Shown one piece after another: positions 11,343-23,174 of a stretch of DNA of 64,000 nt. The notes under the pieces were generated by a model that saw only the letters and a program-made list of their open reading frames with translations, did no database searches and had not been told where the DNA came from. Within the stretch, counting starts at the first letter, position 1, and the number at the start of each line of letters is the position of its first letter. The translations under genes and the position numbers were made by a program. Source of the DNA: Paralvinella palmiformis (Eukaryota > Annelida > Polychaeta > Terebellida > Alvinellidae); the NCBI GenBank assembly GCA_025642065.1, contig JAODUP010000157.1:138501-202500 (forward strand), written 5' to 3'.

Positions 11343-11348
11343 AATAAA
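11343..11348 (+). terminator. poly(A) signal of UTP14
   Basis: A perfect AATAAA lies 117 bases after the UTP14 stop codon, in AT-rich DNA. It is the first canonical hexamer downstream and precedes the LINE remnant at 11405, so it is the likely 3' end signal. Confidence 0.7.
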
Positions 11349-11404
11349 CATATATGACTGATTTTGAATGTGTGAACTTAATGGCATTTGTGGCTCAACA
11401 TCGC

Positions 11405-11735
11405 TTATAAAGACGGAAAAACTAACAAGTGGGTGAGGGACCAAACTAAAGTTATGGACATTTTGGAAATAATGAAAAACAGAAACTGAACATGGGCAGG
11501 TCACATCAGTTGCAGATCAGATGATAGATGGAGTGCAGCACTAACAGTTTTGACACCCATGGGTGGCAAAAGAAATCGAAGAAGGCAACGAAAAGGTGGA
11601 GAGATGAACTACAACATTAATGGGGCAATGTGAACTAGTACATGAGAGCAAGAAACTAAGATCTTCGGAGGCAACATGCTAAGGCTTTCATCCTGCAATG
11701 GACTACCATGGCTGAAGATGATGATGATAATTGGC
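11405..11735 (+). pseudogene. RTE-type LINE 3' end remnant
   Basis: From 11412 the frame reads DGKTNKWVRDQTKVMDILEI, then a stop, then WAGHISCRSDDRWSAALTVL and PMGGKRNRRRQRK. Frameshifts separate later matches such as ARN...RRQHAKAFILQWTTMAED. WAGH-x-R-D-RW ... KR-RGRQRKRW is the classic C-terminus of RTE-clade reverse transcriptases. It ends in a GATGATGATGATAA tail at about 11730. Multiple disruptions mean it is inactive. Confidence 0.8.
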
Positions 11736-11910
11736 GATTATCCAAAACTGTTTTGAAGACTTGAACTATTCTGTTATAATTATTATAAGCATTCCAAATA
11801 GTTATAATTATGCAGTAACAGCGACATTATCATTATTATCAACAATGGCTAAATTATGGATTATAATTTATACCTACAGATAATGTTACAATGGATGCTG
11901 TGTAATTTCA

Positions 11911-12080
11911 ACGTAGCATGGTTGGCCACAGATCAATAGCATCTGGGTTCAAACCCCTAGCCGGTCTATATCAGAAGGATGTTTCATATTTCACTTTGCC
12001 TCATTATCTTTGGAGGTCGTTCGGCCCATTTGGCCTACCTTGTGCACAAAAGTGGCCGTAAAACAGCAAAATGTACATTT
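11911..12080 (+). mobile_element. SINE family A copy (subfamily A2)
   Basis: Head GTTGGCCACAGATCAATAGC, B box GGTTCAAACCCC, body TTTGGAGGTCGTTCGGCCC and tail GGCCGTAAAACAGCAAAATG. The first few bases of the tRNA head are missing. Confidence 0.85.
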
Positions 12081-12716
12081 ATTGTTGCCTTAGGCTTCCA
12101 GTGTGTTGGGTCAAAACCCTTGTCTTGTTAAATTAAGAATGTTCTCGTCTTTAATTTCACCTCATTCGTCTTGCAGCTACATTTCACAAATTAGTGTTAA
12201 CGCTTTAGAAGCAATGTCAGAGTGTCGTTGTAAATTTAAATACTGATGTAAGTTCAGTCATGTTCAAGAATTGACGTTGAAAGGATTTGTTTTTGCCTTT
12301 TCTTTGTAGCTCCCAAGAGTCTCTTGTTACAACCTTTCTTGGACATCTCTTGTTGGAGGTCATGTGTTGTAATATATTTTTGATGTAATTCATTATGTTT
12401 CTGACTTTGACATCAGTCACTCTCTCACTCTACCAATTGTTCTCTGATTGATGTATGCATGTGTTTTACCTTTTCCTAAATACGTTATTGCTTTAATTGG
12501 GGAAACTTAAATGAGAGCATCTTCCAAATATAATCAATGATATGATAGTATTTTGTACTAAAACTATTTCAGTGTTATAATTTAAAACAAATATCGTTTT
12601 TCAATTACACACACCTGACATGTTGGCCGTAAGATAAAGAGTTGTGTCATTTCCTGGTTCAAATTTAATATATTGCCTAAGTCTGTTATTTCACTTGATT
12701 TCTTAAACATAAACTG
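12081..12716. other. unassigned intergenic sequence
   Basis: AT-rich sequence with short low-value reading frames on both strands. No gene or repeat family is recognised. Confidence 0.5.
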
Positions 12717-12848
12717 GGGCGCCTCCATGGCTTGACTAGTAGTGCTGTTGACTACAGATCTAGAGCACCTGGCTTCAAACCCCGGCTGGGCTATATCAGA
12801 AGATTGTTTCAAATTTCACTTTGCCTCATTACCTTTGTAGGTCAGAAA
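12717..12848 (+). mobile_element. SINE family A copy, 3'-truncated (subfamily A2)
   Basis: Starts with GGGCGCCTCCATGGC, carries the B box TTCAAACCCCGGCTGG and TATATCAGAAGATTGTTTC, and stops after CATTACCTTTGTAGGTC. The last third of the element is absent. Confidence 0.8.
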
Positions 12849-13788
12849 AAGTCTTGGAAAAAAAATCAAATTCCATTTGTAAATGAAATTTTCGGTTTTC
12901 TTCCATATTGGAAGTAGTAAAACATTCTGACTGTTTATCCAAGATAAACTATTGAGCTTAGTCACAAAGCGATAAATCGTAAATGGACGACTAGAATTTT
13001 AGGGAGTCCCAAAAAGACGAAACTCATCTAGACGAATTTATTTTAACATTTTTTCTAGTTAGTCATATCCTATCATAATAACCCTAAATTAGGGGAACTC
13101 ATCTTGTGTTCATTTTGTCGGGATATGCTTCAGTTTGGGATTCGTCTTTGGATGACATCAAGTACTGGCCCGAAAATATCTGATTTAATGTCGGGCGTAG
13201 CTTCATTAGTCGTGTGATTTTGTTAAATTCTCTGATTGGTCTAAATCTGTTGAGAAACGTGCGCCGTGTTAAATATTACAAGGGTTTTGTTGCTGTACGG
13301 CGTTGTTGCTGTCATCTACAACACTCTTGTAATGCTAAATACGCGCCACTTTTCTCAACGGTTCTACACGAATCACAAGATAATTCTGACTTCTATGACA
13401 AATGATACTTGACCAGCTATCGTTATTTTCTGAACAGTGTTTTCAGTATGTCATGAATAGATATAATTGTCGGGGAGTGCGTTGATATAGATAAGGTTAA
13501 GGACACTGATTGTTCGTCATTGCGAAAAATTCGCATAAAAACAGAAAAGAAAGTGCACGTGTTTTTACGAGGTGTCATTACAGAATTAAACAGTTCATTA
13601 TTTTTTTCAACTGGCTACTCGGTGGCGGAGTCCTGATATAAAAAATAGTTCCCAGTTATTGTTTTGTTGAGCTCTAAATCCTTTTACGGCGGTCTCTCTT
13701 CTGGAACGATCATTGTGTGCGACTCTCGGGTTTTGCGTGTTTGGGACTTTACTGTCATCGTGACTTAGAACTGCTGGATAAAGTTCAT
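12849..13788. other. intergenic; onset of CpG-rich sequence
   Basis: No coding match. Around 12950 the sequence changes from CpG-poor to CpG-normal. 13201-13380 contains 10 CpG although it is still AT-rich, against 3 CpG in the 480 bases of UTP14 intron at 541-1020. It may include a promoter for an unrecognised gene. Confidence 0.4.
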
Positions 13789-13827
13789 ATGTTACCAGTC
13801 AAAGTTCAGTGCACGCTGATAGTGAAG
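13789..13827 (+). CDS. candidate short first coding exon (unrecognised)
   Basis: An ATG at 13789 opens 13 codons (MLPVKVQCTLIVK) that end exactly at a perfect donor, AAG|GTAAGT at 13828. It lies just inside the CpG-richer DNA. No family is recognised and no downstream exon was found, so this may be chance. The opposite reading is a non-coding 5' exon. Confidence 0.2.
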
Positions 13828-13911
13828 GTAAGTCTACACCGCATATTATTACGACCAACTGGCTTGTACACAGACTTGTGTAAACTGTGTCGAACATTCG
13901 TTGTACAGTAA

Positions 13912-15290
13912 ATTTGCTTAATCCGACACCATTGGTCACGTGATTACGTAATATGTCGGAACATTAAATGAGGTCATTGTGATCGCTGATCTATTTTATT
14001 TAACGATCGCCATATCATTTACTAACACACAGATTACGTGCCCTGACATCCATCAGAGAACCAAGTGTATGAAACACTCGACATTGGTATAAGTTTGGCT
14101 GATTTTAATCGGAGCGCACCATTACAGTCCTTCGTTAATGTTGACCAATTGGCTTTTTAGAATCTCACTCGCAGCATAACGTCAAACAGTGACATCTCAT
14201 CTCCTACTAAAATGTACCAACATATCGGTCTGAGTAACCTTAGGTTTCTGTTCCTTGGACAAACATCAATTGTGTTTTGAAGATGATGAAATACTCGCAC
14301 GGCGACCTCCCCCCCCCCCCTTACCCGGCTAGAATTAATTTGTGTGCATTCTCTAGACAACAAAAGTCGGAATAATATTGTAAAATGTCCGTCAAATTGT
14401 ATACAAAAAGGAGAATGTCCTGGTTATAATCAGTCAGAATGGCTCCCTTTGAAATCGGGTATTTTTATTCAGCTACAATAACATTGAAAAATATTCCTTT
14501 GGTTTTTCTCGTGATTCTCTACCTTGGAAGTTCCAGTTTTTTCTTCCAATCCGAAGTTCATCCCTCGATAACATGATTTTAAAAAATGTGAAATATGAAC
14601 GGTGTTTGGGTGATATGGTTTCTAGTTTGGGAAAATGCAACATTTGTATAAGGCTCCCAAATTATACGATTTCTTAAAATCGGCTTTACGGCGATGTGTC
14701 GAAGAATAACTCGATCGTGAATATGTATATTTTATATGACATGCCAACCCCGATTATGGTATAATTAGTCTCTCTGATGTTGCTTATTGTTCTGATTTTC
14801 TTTCCGGACACTCGAGAACATCGGACAGAAGGAAGCGAAACGTAAACAAATAATATCGCATATTTATTCTATATTAGGTGCATTATTAATATTTGTCGTA
14901 AATATATTCTGTTGACAGTACCAATTCCTAGATGCCGTTTTCTCAGTTGGATGAAACCCGTCGCGAGAACATAGGAATTATAGGGATGAAAAGACAATAT
15001 TCTGGTGCAGAACTCTATTTAATCCCACTTTAAGTGCGAGCTATCGGCGTTTCTAAACCTAAGTTCATTGGCATTCAGTAATTGTCGTTGATGACAAAAT
15101 AAACGGGCGGCAATTATTAATATAATGCGTTTTTAAAAGATGAAATACAGTTGAATTTATATAGCGAAATGAAGAATCAATTAATGGACTTCGGAAACGC
15201 TGAAGTGTGGCTGCCATTGTGTCATAATGACGATCCTGTTAGCAATAAAACTAATACCGGGGTTGTCTAATGTTAGACAACCTGGACGCA
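13912..15290. other. unassigned intergenic sequence
   Basis: No gene recognised. It contains a C-run of about 11 bases near 14309 and otherwise unique-looking AT-rich DNA. Confidence 0.5.
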
Positions 15291-15299
15291 TCAATCAAA

Positions 15300-15790
15300 T
15301 GTGGCATATTATCAGTTGTCACCTAAACATATTACGGAATTATATAAGCTCGTTAATGAAGACATTGCATCATTAGCTGAGTGGCTTAAGGTGAATAAAT
15401 TATCTTTTAATATAAGCAAAACATGTACTCTTTATGAATGTTAAGTCGGACACACATGTATTAAAATTAGATAATACAGTTATTAATCGAGTTAAATGTG
15501 TCAAATTTATTTGACTACTAATAGATGAAAACCTAAACTGTCATGAGCATATAGATGGTTGTATATCAAAAATATCTGGTGGACTATATGCCCTCAATAA
15601 AATTAAGCATATCTTAAGTAGACACAATATGAGAACCACAGCTTGATATATCCCTATTTAACACATGGCAAGCTATTGTGGGGTTGTAGTCACTCAACGC
15701 ACTTACGGAGATTAGAAATTTTACAGAAAAGGGCAATCATTCGACGTATCATATGCTTATGCTAGCTATAGTTCAAATAGTATTATTTAT
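15300..15790 (+). pseudogene. non-LTR retrotransposon reverse transcriptase remnant
   Basis: At 15340 the frame reads LYKLVNEDIASLAEWLKVNK then LSFNISKTCTL. Later pieces in shifted frames give LLIDENLNCHEHIDGCISKI, GLYALNKIKHILSRHNMRT, SLIYPYLTHGKLLWG-like and THLRRLEILQKRAIIRRI. This order (NKLSxNxxKT, DENLNWxxHI, YPYLxYGxxLWG, LQKRAIRxI) is the C-terminal half of Jockey/CR1-like LINE reverse transcriptases. Several stops and frameshifts show that it is dead. The clade is uncertain. Confidence 0.8.
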
Positions 15791-15844
15791 CATGTTTACA
15801 GATGATTGCCATTATTGTCTCTGTTTCTAGCAGGCTGAAATACG

Positions 15845-15856
15845 TGCGCATGCGCA
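15845..15856. promoter_or_regulatory. NRF1-type palindrome
   Basis: TGCGCATGCGCA is a perfect match to the NRF1 palindrome, which often marks housekeeping promoters. No transcript start or coding exon could be tied to it, so only the motif is certain. Confidence 0.35.
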
Positions 15857-15869
15857 GATGAATGTATTC

Positions 15870-16728
15870 ATTATTCCATCCAAAATGAAACTGCGGTTTT
15901 TGTCATCATAATGTACTCGTATAAAGCGACGTCAACATGCGACATATTATCCTTTGTCCCGGTGCGTGTACGCGTATTTACGCCTCCCTAACGTTGAGAC
16001 TAATTTGTCCAGACAGTTCAGGCTCGCGTGCTTCAGTGTTGATCACATCTCGGAAACAAACATTGTGGCATGACTACGTTAACCCATTCCGGTGCCCTGA
16101 TTTAGTTCGGTGTCATTTTGCCTAACACTGTGTATATCTTAAAAAGATGGATAATTCGGTGTTAATCAATTTGAGGCAAGCTTTAAAGTTTATGTCTGCA
16201 ACTTATGTCAATAATAATATTGATTCATTTCGGGTGCTGGTTCGCAAAACCGCTTAAAGTTTTAAAACACGTTTAGGCGCTACTAGCAATCTGTTAGTAC
16301 AATGTATTGTTTCTAGTTTGTTTTATTATCATTCTAGCTCTTGTGCTAGATGGACGAAAATACTAAATTTAGCATTTGTTATGCGTATCATATACTTCAC
16401 TGTATCATAATTCATATGTATATGGAATTTAATATTCTGAAATAAATTGATTGGATGAAAGCGTAAAAATGAATGACAGAATCAGATCTGGATACCATCA
16501 TGTTATAAGACTTTTATTTAAAGACGATTGTTTGACCTAACTTCTGTTTTTCACGTTCTGCGTTTTTTCAAGAAGAAGCCACAGGTTGCTTTACTGTATT
16601 GCATAATGTATCAGAACTATATATGAGTCCAAGGTTTTTTGTTGTTATTTGAAAGATGTCAGTCAGCATAACGTGCTACAAAAATTAGCCCCTGTTTCAA
16701 GAGACAGTAGTAAGTTTATTTGTGTGTG

Positions 16729-16785
<57 letters not shown>

Positions 16786-17035
16786 GTTAGTTTCGTGATC
16801 GTGTAACATCTACATCATTTACAACTAATATAAATGATATGAAGCTGATATCAAGAAATATACAATCTTGTCGTCGAGTGACAAACAGAGGTTATACTCA
16901 GTTATACAGACATTTATATTCAGGATGGTGAAGATACAAACACAGGATAGTCTCTGCTACCTGGCTCAGAGGGTGTTACATTTACGTGAAAGGTTTTTAA
17001 ACCCCAAGCAAGATCTATCCATGTCCTAACTGACA
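15870..17035. other. intergenic with (TA)n/(GT)n tract
   Basis: No gene recognised. A compound GT/TA/GT microsatellite lies at 16721-16787. The reading frame at 15937-16125 has no recognisable family. Confidence 0.5.
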
Positions 17036-17039
17036 GCCC

Positions 17040-17180
17040 AGTTAGCCAAAGACCTCACGTTAGCTTTAAACCCGGTCTAGCTACGTATGAAGGGTGTTTC
17101 ATCTTTCAATTCCCTTGATTATATTTGGAATTTTCGTGGCCCATTTAACCTACTATCTGCACAAAAGTGGCCGCAAAAGG
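17040..17180 (+). mobile_element. SINE family A copy, old and degenerate
   Basis: Recognised by TATGAAGGGTGTTTCATCTT, then GGCCCATTTAACCTAC and GCACAAAAGTGGCCGCAAAA. The tRNA head is strongly decayed. Confidence 0.7.
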
Positions 17181-17244
17181 ACATATTTTACATTTTATAG
17201 CTCTTTGTTTAGTATCAACTGAACGTTTTGTTTTCCTTTGACTA

Positions 17245-17356
17245 GCTGTTGTTGATCGACTGTTGTTGATCGGCTGTTGTTAACCAATAGTTGTTGACCA
17301 ACTGTTGTTGACCAACTGTTGTTGACCAGCTGTTACTGACCATATGTTGTTGACGC
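17245..17356. repeat. 14-bp minisatellite, about 8 units
   Basis: Tandem units of CTGTTGTTGACCAA with point changes (GATCGA, GATCGG, AACCAA, GACCAG variants). The period is 14 bp throughout. Confidence 0.85.
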
Positions 17357-17913
17357 CATGTGTTTGGAATAGGGTAATACCTAAAACAAAAAATGCCAGT
17401 ATGGGGGAGGAAGCAGTTTTCGGCTGTTGTGTTCCGTTTCACATTAAGTCTAATTACATTTTACGCTGAAATGAGCAATGTTTCACGCGTTTGTTAAAAC
17501 ACACGAGGAGCGGCAGTGGCTGGTATATTAGTCTGTGTGCACTAAAATATAATACCGTTTCTCTGGTTTATCTGATCCCCGTATAGACAGACTGCTGATA
17601 GAAACAAAAGGTATCTTGGCTGAGGATTAGATATGGCCGGCTGATAGCGATTGACTTCTATTTATACGACGATGTATCTGTGATTTTGTAAACACGACTA
17701 CCATCTCACGATAATCTAACCCGCTTTATGCCAATAGATTATTGAATGTACAGTTAACAAGTCACAATTCTTTTCTTCCGGATCTGGTTCTTTTTTTGAA
17801 ATTAAAATCCATTTCACTAAATCGAGAATTTAATTTTGAATTTACTAATTATGAGCCTTTTATTTTGACATTGGTTAACAAATTCTCCGATCTGATTCAA
17901 CATCTCCGAAAAT

Positions 17914-18096
17914 GGGGCGCCTCCGTAGTCTACCTGATAGCGTGTTGGATGACAGATCACGACCACCCGAGTTCGAATCTCGGCGTGGGAATATCTGAAG
18001 AGTGTTTCATCTTCGACTTCGCTTCATTCCCTTTCGAGGTCGCTCGGCCCAGTTAGCCTACAACGTGCAGAAAAGTGGCCGTAAATCATCATCACC
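17914..18096 (+). mobile_element. SINE family A, full length (subfamily A1)
   Basis: Head GGGCGCCTCCGTAGTC, A-box-like GATAGCGTGTTGGATG, B box GAGTTCGAATCTCGGCG, body TTCATCTTCGACTTCGCTTC and tail GGCCGTAAATCATCATCACC. Confidence 0.9.
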
Positions 18097-18293
18097 AAAA
18101 TCTCCGAAATATGATTTTGTAAACTTCACCGTATTGTTTAGTTAACTGTCATAACTAGACCAGAGGAAGAGGAGTGTACGGCGATTAGTTTGCGATTCGT
18201 GTACACGTTTGGCTTTCTGTAATTATCACAAATTACAGTTCGGGCTTTAGGGGATAATTATTCTTTTCGGAATTTGTGCCATGATACTACTAG

Positions 18294-18480
18294 GTGGTGC
18301 CTCCGTGGCCTTAATGGTAGCGTGGTTGGCCACAAATCTATACAACCTGGGTTCAAACCCCGCCCGATCTATAGCGGAAGGTTGTTTCATCTCTAACTTC
18401 GCCTCATTACCTTTGGGGGTCGCTCGGCACATTTAGCCTACCTTGTGCACAAAGTTGGCCGTAAAACAGCAACACATTTA
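18294..18480 (+). mobile_element. SINE family A, full length (subfamily A2)
   Basis: Head GGTGCCTCCGTGGCC, GTGGTTGGCCACAAATC, B box GGGTTCAAACCCC, and the A2 tail GGCCGTAAAACAGCAACAC followed by ATTTACATTTAC. It sits about 200 bp after an A1 copy in the same orientation. Confidence 0.9.
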
Positions 18481-18837
18481 CATTTACTAATACGTGCTAT
18501 TTAGAAATTGTTTTATTCGTCAAAGATTCGTCAAAGAATGAACTAGCAAAACATTTGTAATAAAGCGTGGACGCAAATTCGGTAATACAAACAAGATGAA
18601 GCCTATCATTTATACGTTTATACCTGTATTGTTGTAAAGAAGATGATTTGAACAGCCTTCGTAGTTTAAGGGACGTACACTGGTTATTAGAAGATTCGAT
18701 GTCAATGAGTGAAAGGAATAACGGATCCAGGTTTGCACCGAACCAAGAGGGATTCGTAAGAAATCCAATAATAAAACTGGTAAACAACAATAAGTCTGAC
18801 ATAAAACATCTCTCTGTCTCTCTCTCTTTCTCTCTCT

Positions 18838-18877
<40 letters not shown>

Positions 18878-21440
18878 TTGTGTTAAGATTAGAACACCAG
18901 TTGTTGTTGTTTTGTTGTCGTTGTGTCTTGGAAGATTTTTTTGTAAGAGTTTAGAAGAAAAACAGCTTCTGGGTTGAAAGACAAGAACGTATGTTATCTT
19001 TAATGTTTACAATCCTAAACTGTAATCGTAAATCGTCTTCGCTGTGGATCATCTGTCATAATTGTTTGACAAATAGGACCAGTTAATTCTCCTGTGAGCG
19101 GGTGGATGATTTTCTATGTGTGTTAGTAGGGGGGGGGGGTAGACACGAAATAGATAGATGTTCGAGTGGAGAACAATTAATACGCAGAGATACTAATCTA
19201 ATCTAGCACCGATTAGAATGAAAGCGGGATTGTATCCAATTGGTACATCACCAATGACTCGAAGGATGATTGCATCCAATGTTTTGTGCTCACCAGACCC
19301 TAATGCGTTCAGTTATCAGAGATTTGATCGCTGTTTATTACTGCAGAGCGCAAAAAGCTAAGGTATGAAACAGCACGTATTTATGAGATTGTGTATGTTT
19401 GTGGTGGGGATAGGTGTGTGGTTGTGTGTTTGGGTCGATGTTTAGTCATGGCCAAATATTTTCGGAAGTCTTACGTTTTAAGAATGTTTTTAACCATCAG
19501 CGATGTGTGTGAAAATAGTATGGTGCATATTATGATGAAATGTTCAATATGAAAGCCAAACTATTACCAATTACGCAAAAGCCAGACATACGGAATAATT
19601 AATTATTATTTTTTAAACAAAGGAAATAACTTGGACCTTCAACAATATCATGTGATATGATTTTGTAGTGATCATATTGAAATGGCGATTATTGTTTATT
19701 GGTTGATTTATTTTATAATCGATAATAATCGGATAGCATAAAGCGGTTGCCCAAGAAGAGGTTCCGACTATAGGAAGCTAAGGGATAGGAAGAGTGAGTT
19801 ACTGTACAAGGAACGTTCCCGGTGACGACAGATGATGCTGAGAAACAGCGGATCCCGTCTTGATGTCAGAGATGCGTCGAAGAAGGACGGCTCTAGAGAG
19901 GATTCAGTAGAGGGATCTCGGATATGGAAGTGTTGCAGTCGGAACAGGATATGTGGTCACTGCGTTCTGAACGAAAACGATAACTCCGGCCAGAAGAAAG
20001 AAATCTATGGTCACTATCCTTGATCGTTGTGGATCCAGTAATACGAACAATCGTTTACAAGTTGGTGGACTGGTATCACGTAAGGTCCGTAGAAGCCGAT
20101 CATGACACCTGCCCATGATGACTGGGATGAGGAGGCTGGGTTAAGTATATCCAGTCAAAGCGGTGTAGCTTTCACCTTACTTCATCGTGCCAAGATAATA
20201 TCTGGATGACTAAGGGAGCTGATGAGGCGTGAAACACCGTGCATATTGTAGACACAGCCAAACGGTCGTATGTATTCAGCCCATACGTAGTAGAGGTTCC
20301 GTGATGACATCGGGATCCGTGGCTGGTTCAGCTCGCTGTCGGTAAATATGTTAGTTCAGAGAAGTAATAAGCTGCCCCCCGGTGAACCTTTTCCATCCTT
20401 CTGTCAGTGAGCTATTTAGAAATGTCATTAAGTATTTCTGATGGATAGTGTCTATTGGCACACATCTACCTCTCAAACAAAAACCGATTCTACGTCGATT
20501 TTATTTATTTGCCACAAAGGTTTAGCATATTGGTAAAGATTATGTGACACAGAACAGTTTCCCTGTACACGACTAAAGAACTATAACCACGTAGTACTGA
20601 AATTCTAATTGATCGTTGTTGTGTCTCACAAATCCTATATTAACATTTTTTTCTAGATAGCAGTTATTGTAAATTTATTCCTCCTTTTCAATGCACCATG
20701 CACGCATTTCGGTGTTTCCAGATATTTTATTTCCCTTTAAAAAGCCAGAATAAAATGACAAAAATGTGTCAAGCGGTTACTTCAAAAGGCGTTCGAAAGC
20801 ATTTGGCCGTGACAACGTCTTCGTGCGCCCGGACGTGTATGTGTATGTGTGTACGCGCGCGTACACTTCATTACGTAAAATTTCTAACATCAATACCAAG
20901 TTCTATACAACGCATTTACCCGTCTATAGTCGAACGAACAGGATAATTCTGTACAAGGCCCTACGTGATATAATTAATTCACCGTACAGTCTGTAAAATT
21001 TATTTCCACTACTAACAAACACGGACTACTTGACAGTGAGACGATAAGACAATTTCCGCGACGCATGCGCAGTCCACCTCTAATGTGGTTTGCGAGTCTG
21101 TGAAATCGTGTACACTGTGAAGTGGGCTGGAACAAGAAGTGTAATTGTATGTAAATTTACGTTTTTGGGGATTCGCAGAACTAAATCGATCTACAAGTTC
21201 TTGTAGCAGTTTCATTTTTATTAAATATAACGTAGAATTATTTTTACTATTAGAGAGTACTTCTTTGGGGAAAGTTGATAGTTTATTTTTGCCTGAAAAA
21301 ATACATGTTATTGAAAATAAATCATTAAGGTGGGAACTGTAATAGACATGTTATCAATATATGAAACATATTGTGATCTCCATGATCTCACTATTGGTAG
21401 AAGGAAAGTTTGAAACGCGACCCGCAAACGAACTTTCGCT

Positions 21441-21449
21441 AGATGGCGC
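21441..21449 (+). promoter_or_regulatory. CTCF-like core AGATGGCGC
   Basis: Matches the central AGRKGGCGC core of bilaterian CTCF motifs. Motif match only. Confidence 0.25.
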
Positions 21450-22030
21450 AGTCGTCGCTGAAATTGTCTATTGATGTACGATTTAGATGTGTATTGTACT
21501 CTTCACTGTCTTGTCTTTTGTTGTTTATGTCGCAGGATTGTAAATGTACACTGATGCTTATTGTTGCTGTAGTCTTTGTTATAGCATACGATGCGATGGT
21601 ATATTGTTAAATTGTCGCGTTGTACGTTGACAATAAGTGCTAGACTAGACTTGGGTTATACGATGAATGTTGTTGTTATATATGTTCTATGTAGTATATG
21701 GAAATGCACTTGAAATAAGTAATCACTTACTCGTAGTTATATACCAGTTCATACATAAGTATACATCGAGGTATGCAATCAGAATTAGAAGCTTACATAC
21801 ATACGTATACACATAGTGTATTCGGAACATGTCTAACACAAGCGTGTGTAACTACGTACATGCATTGTTAGTGCATACACATACGCACACACACACACAC
21901 ACACACAGACACATACCTTCGAATACCCTTATTGATTCGGCACGAAATTGATTATGACACTCGATTCGATTTGTTTTCCACTTGGCATTGGTATTATACA
22001 TTAAATAGAGCGGAGGTTCACTTACACGCG

Positions 22031-22039
22031 AGGTGGCGC
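22031..22039 (+). promoter_or_regulatory. CTCF-like core AGGTGGCGC
   Basis: In the context CGCGAGGTGGCGC, repeated identically at 37268-37280. Motif match only. Confidence 0.3.
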
Positions 22040-22200
22040 TTCTTACCCGCTGACGGATAGTGTCCGTCAATAATCTTTAAAGATGTCTGATACGAGAACA
22101 TCTTAACACCATCCGGATTATTGACTAGCCATCGACAGACGAACCAGTTCTTCAAGTATAAGGCCCCCAGAAGTACCGTGATAGGGTCTCCGTTTCGTCA

Positions 22201-22500
22201 TCTGCTGCTAGAACAACTTCCGGTTTCTAAGGCAGGACGGCCCAGTTGCGCGACGGTAGGGAAAGAGAGAGTGAGAGACGGCTCTCTCTTTTGACACGTG
22301 GTCCCGTCCGGATGCGAAGAAGACGGTTAAAGCGTGAAAGACGTACGGGCGATAATAGCAAGACGAGCGGCGTCGACGCGATCGTGACGTCATCATCCGA
22401 ACACACCTCAGACGCAGGTTTCAAAAGACAGCTGAGAAGTCGGCGAGCGAGAATACGGGGCCGGTGACGTCATAAGCATTCTAGTCGGCGACGCTGAAAT
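22201..22500. promoter_or_regulatory. CpG-rich patch with paired CRE palindromes
   Basis: 21 CpG occur in 22201-22380. Two perfect CRE palindromes TGACGTCA sit at 22385-22392 and 22465-22472, 80 bp apart. The patch looks like a promoter or enhancer, but no associated exon was recognised. A basic reading frame at 22246-22467 runs through it without a known family. Confidence 0.4.
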
Positions 22501-22514
22501 GAAGACAGGAATGA

Positions 22515-22590
22515 AATTTAAAATTTACCCTCAGATTAAAAAGCAAATTTACCCTCAAAGTAAAAAGTAAAATTTACCCTCAAATTTTTA
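22515..22590. repeat. short tandem repeat, about 25-bp unit, 3 copies
   Basis: AAATTTACCCTCAGATTAAA, AAATTTACCCTCAAAGTAAA and AAATTTACCCTCAAATTTTT follow one another with AT-rich joins. Confidence 0.7.
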
Positions 22591-22599
22591 AATTAACAA

Positions 22600-23135
22600 T
22601 TTCACAATGGAAACAATCGCATCAATCAAGTTTCTTTACAGTTTTGGGTGTATTACTTCTACTGAAATTAAGTTACAGGTAGCCGTTCGATTTTTGTCAA
22701 ATGTTAAATTAGCATCTATGGACGTGTACAGGTCAATAATGTTCGTGATTTGCATTAGATTTCGTCTCCATCATTTACCACCGCATCATCCGTTCGTCTC
22801 GTCGAATTTGAAAACATCTGAATTGAGTTATCCTCACTGAACAGCGCCATACTTAACGGAGTAACATGCAATATAATTCGTGGTAATCACAACAATGTCG
22901 AAAACATCGAGCATTAACCCGCCCTTTGAAGCGTTTATGGTTTGATTATACCAAATCATTTACGTTAGTAACGCCGTCATTACCGTGTACATACGTTTAT
23001 CAGTGTATTTATTTCTCTATGGGAACATATTCAATATTGAACATCTTTGACATCGGGATGAGCGGTCTAGCAAATTAAGCACAATACCAGGATAATGCAC
23101 TACGGAAGCAAAATGGCCACAACAACCTGTCCACT

Positions 23136-23174
<39 letters not shown>

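Larger units (their letters stand above)
18486..22200. other. unassigned intergenic sequence
   Basis: Holds a CT/(TA)n microsatellite at 18813-18873, a G-run near 19130 and a (CA)n tract at 21887-21907. No gene recognised. Small reading frames such as 19832-20023 and its antisense at 19904-20116 show no known family. Confidence 0.5.

Noticed and set aside
19832..20116. Overlapping plus and minus frames
   Set aside because: No recognisable motif, no supporting splice sites and no partner exons.
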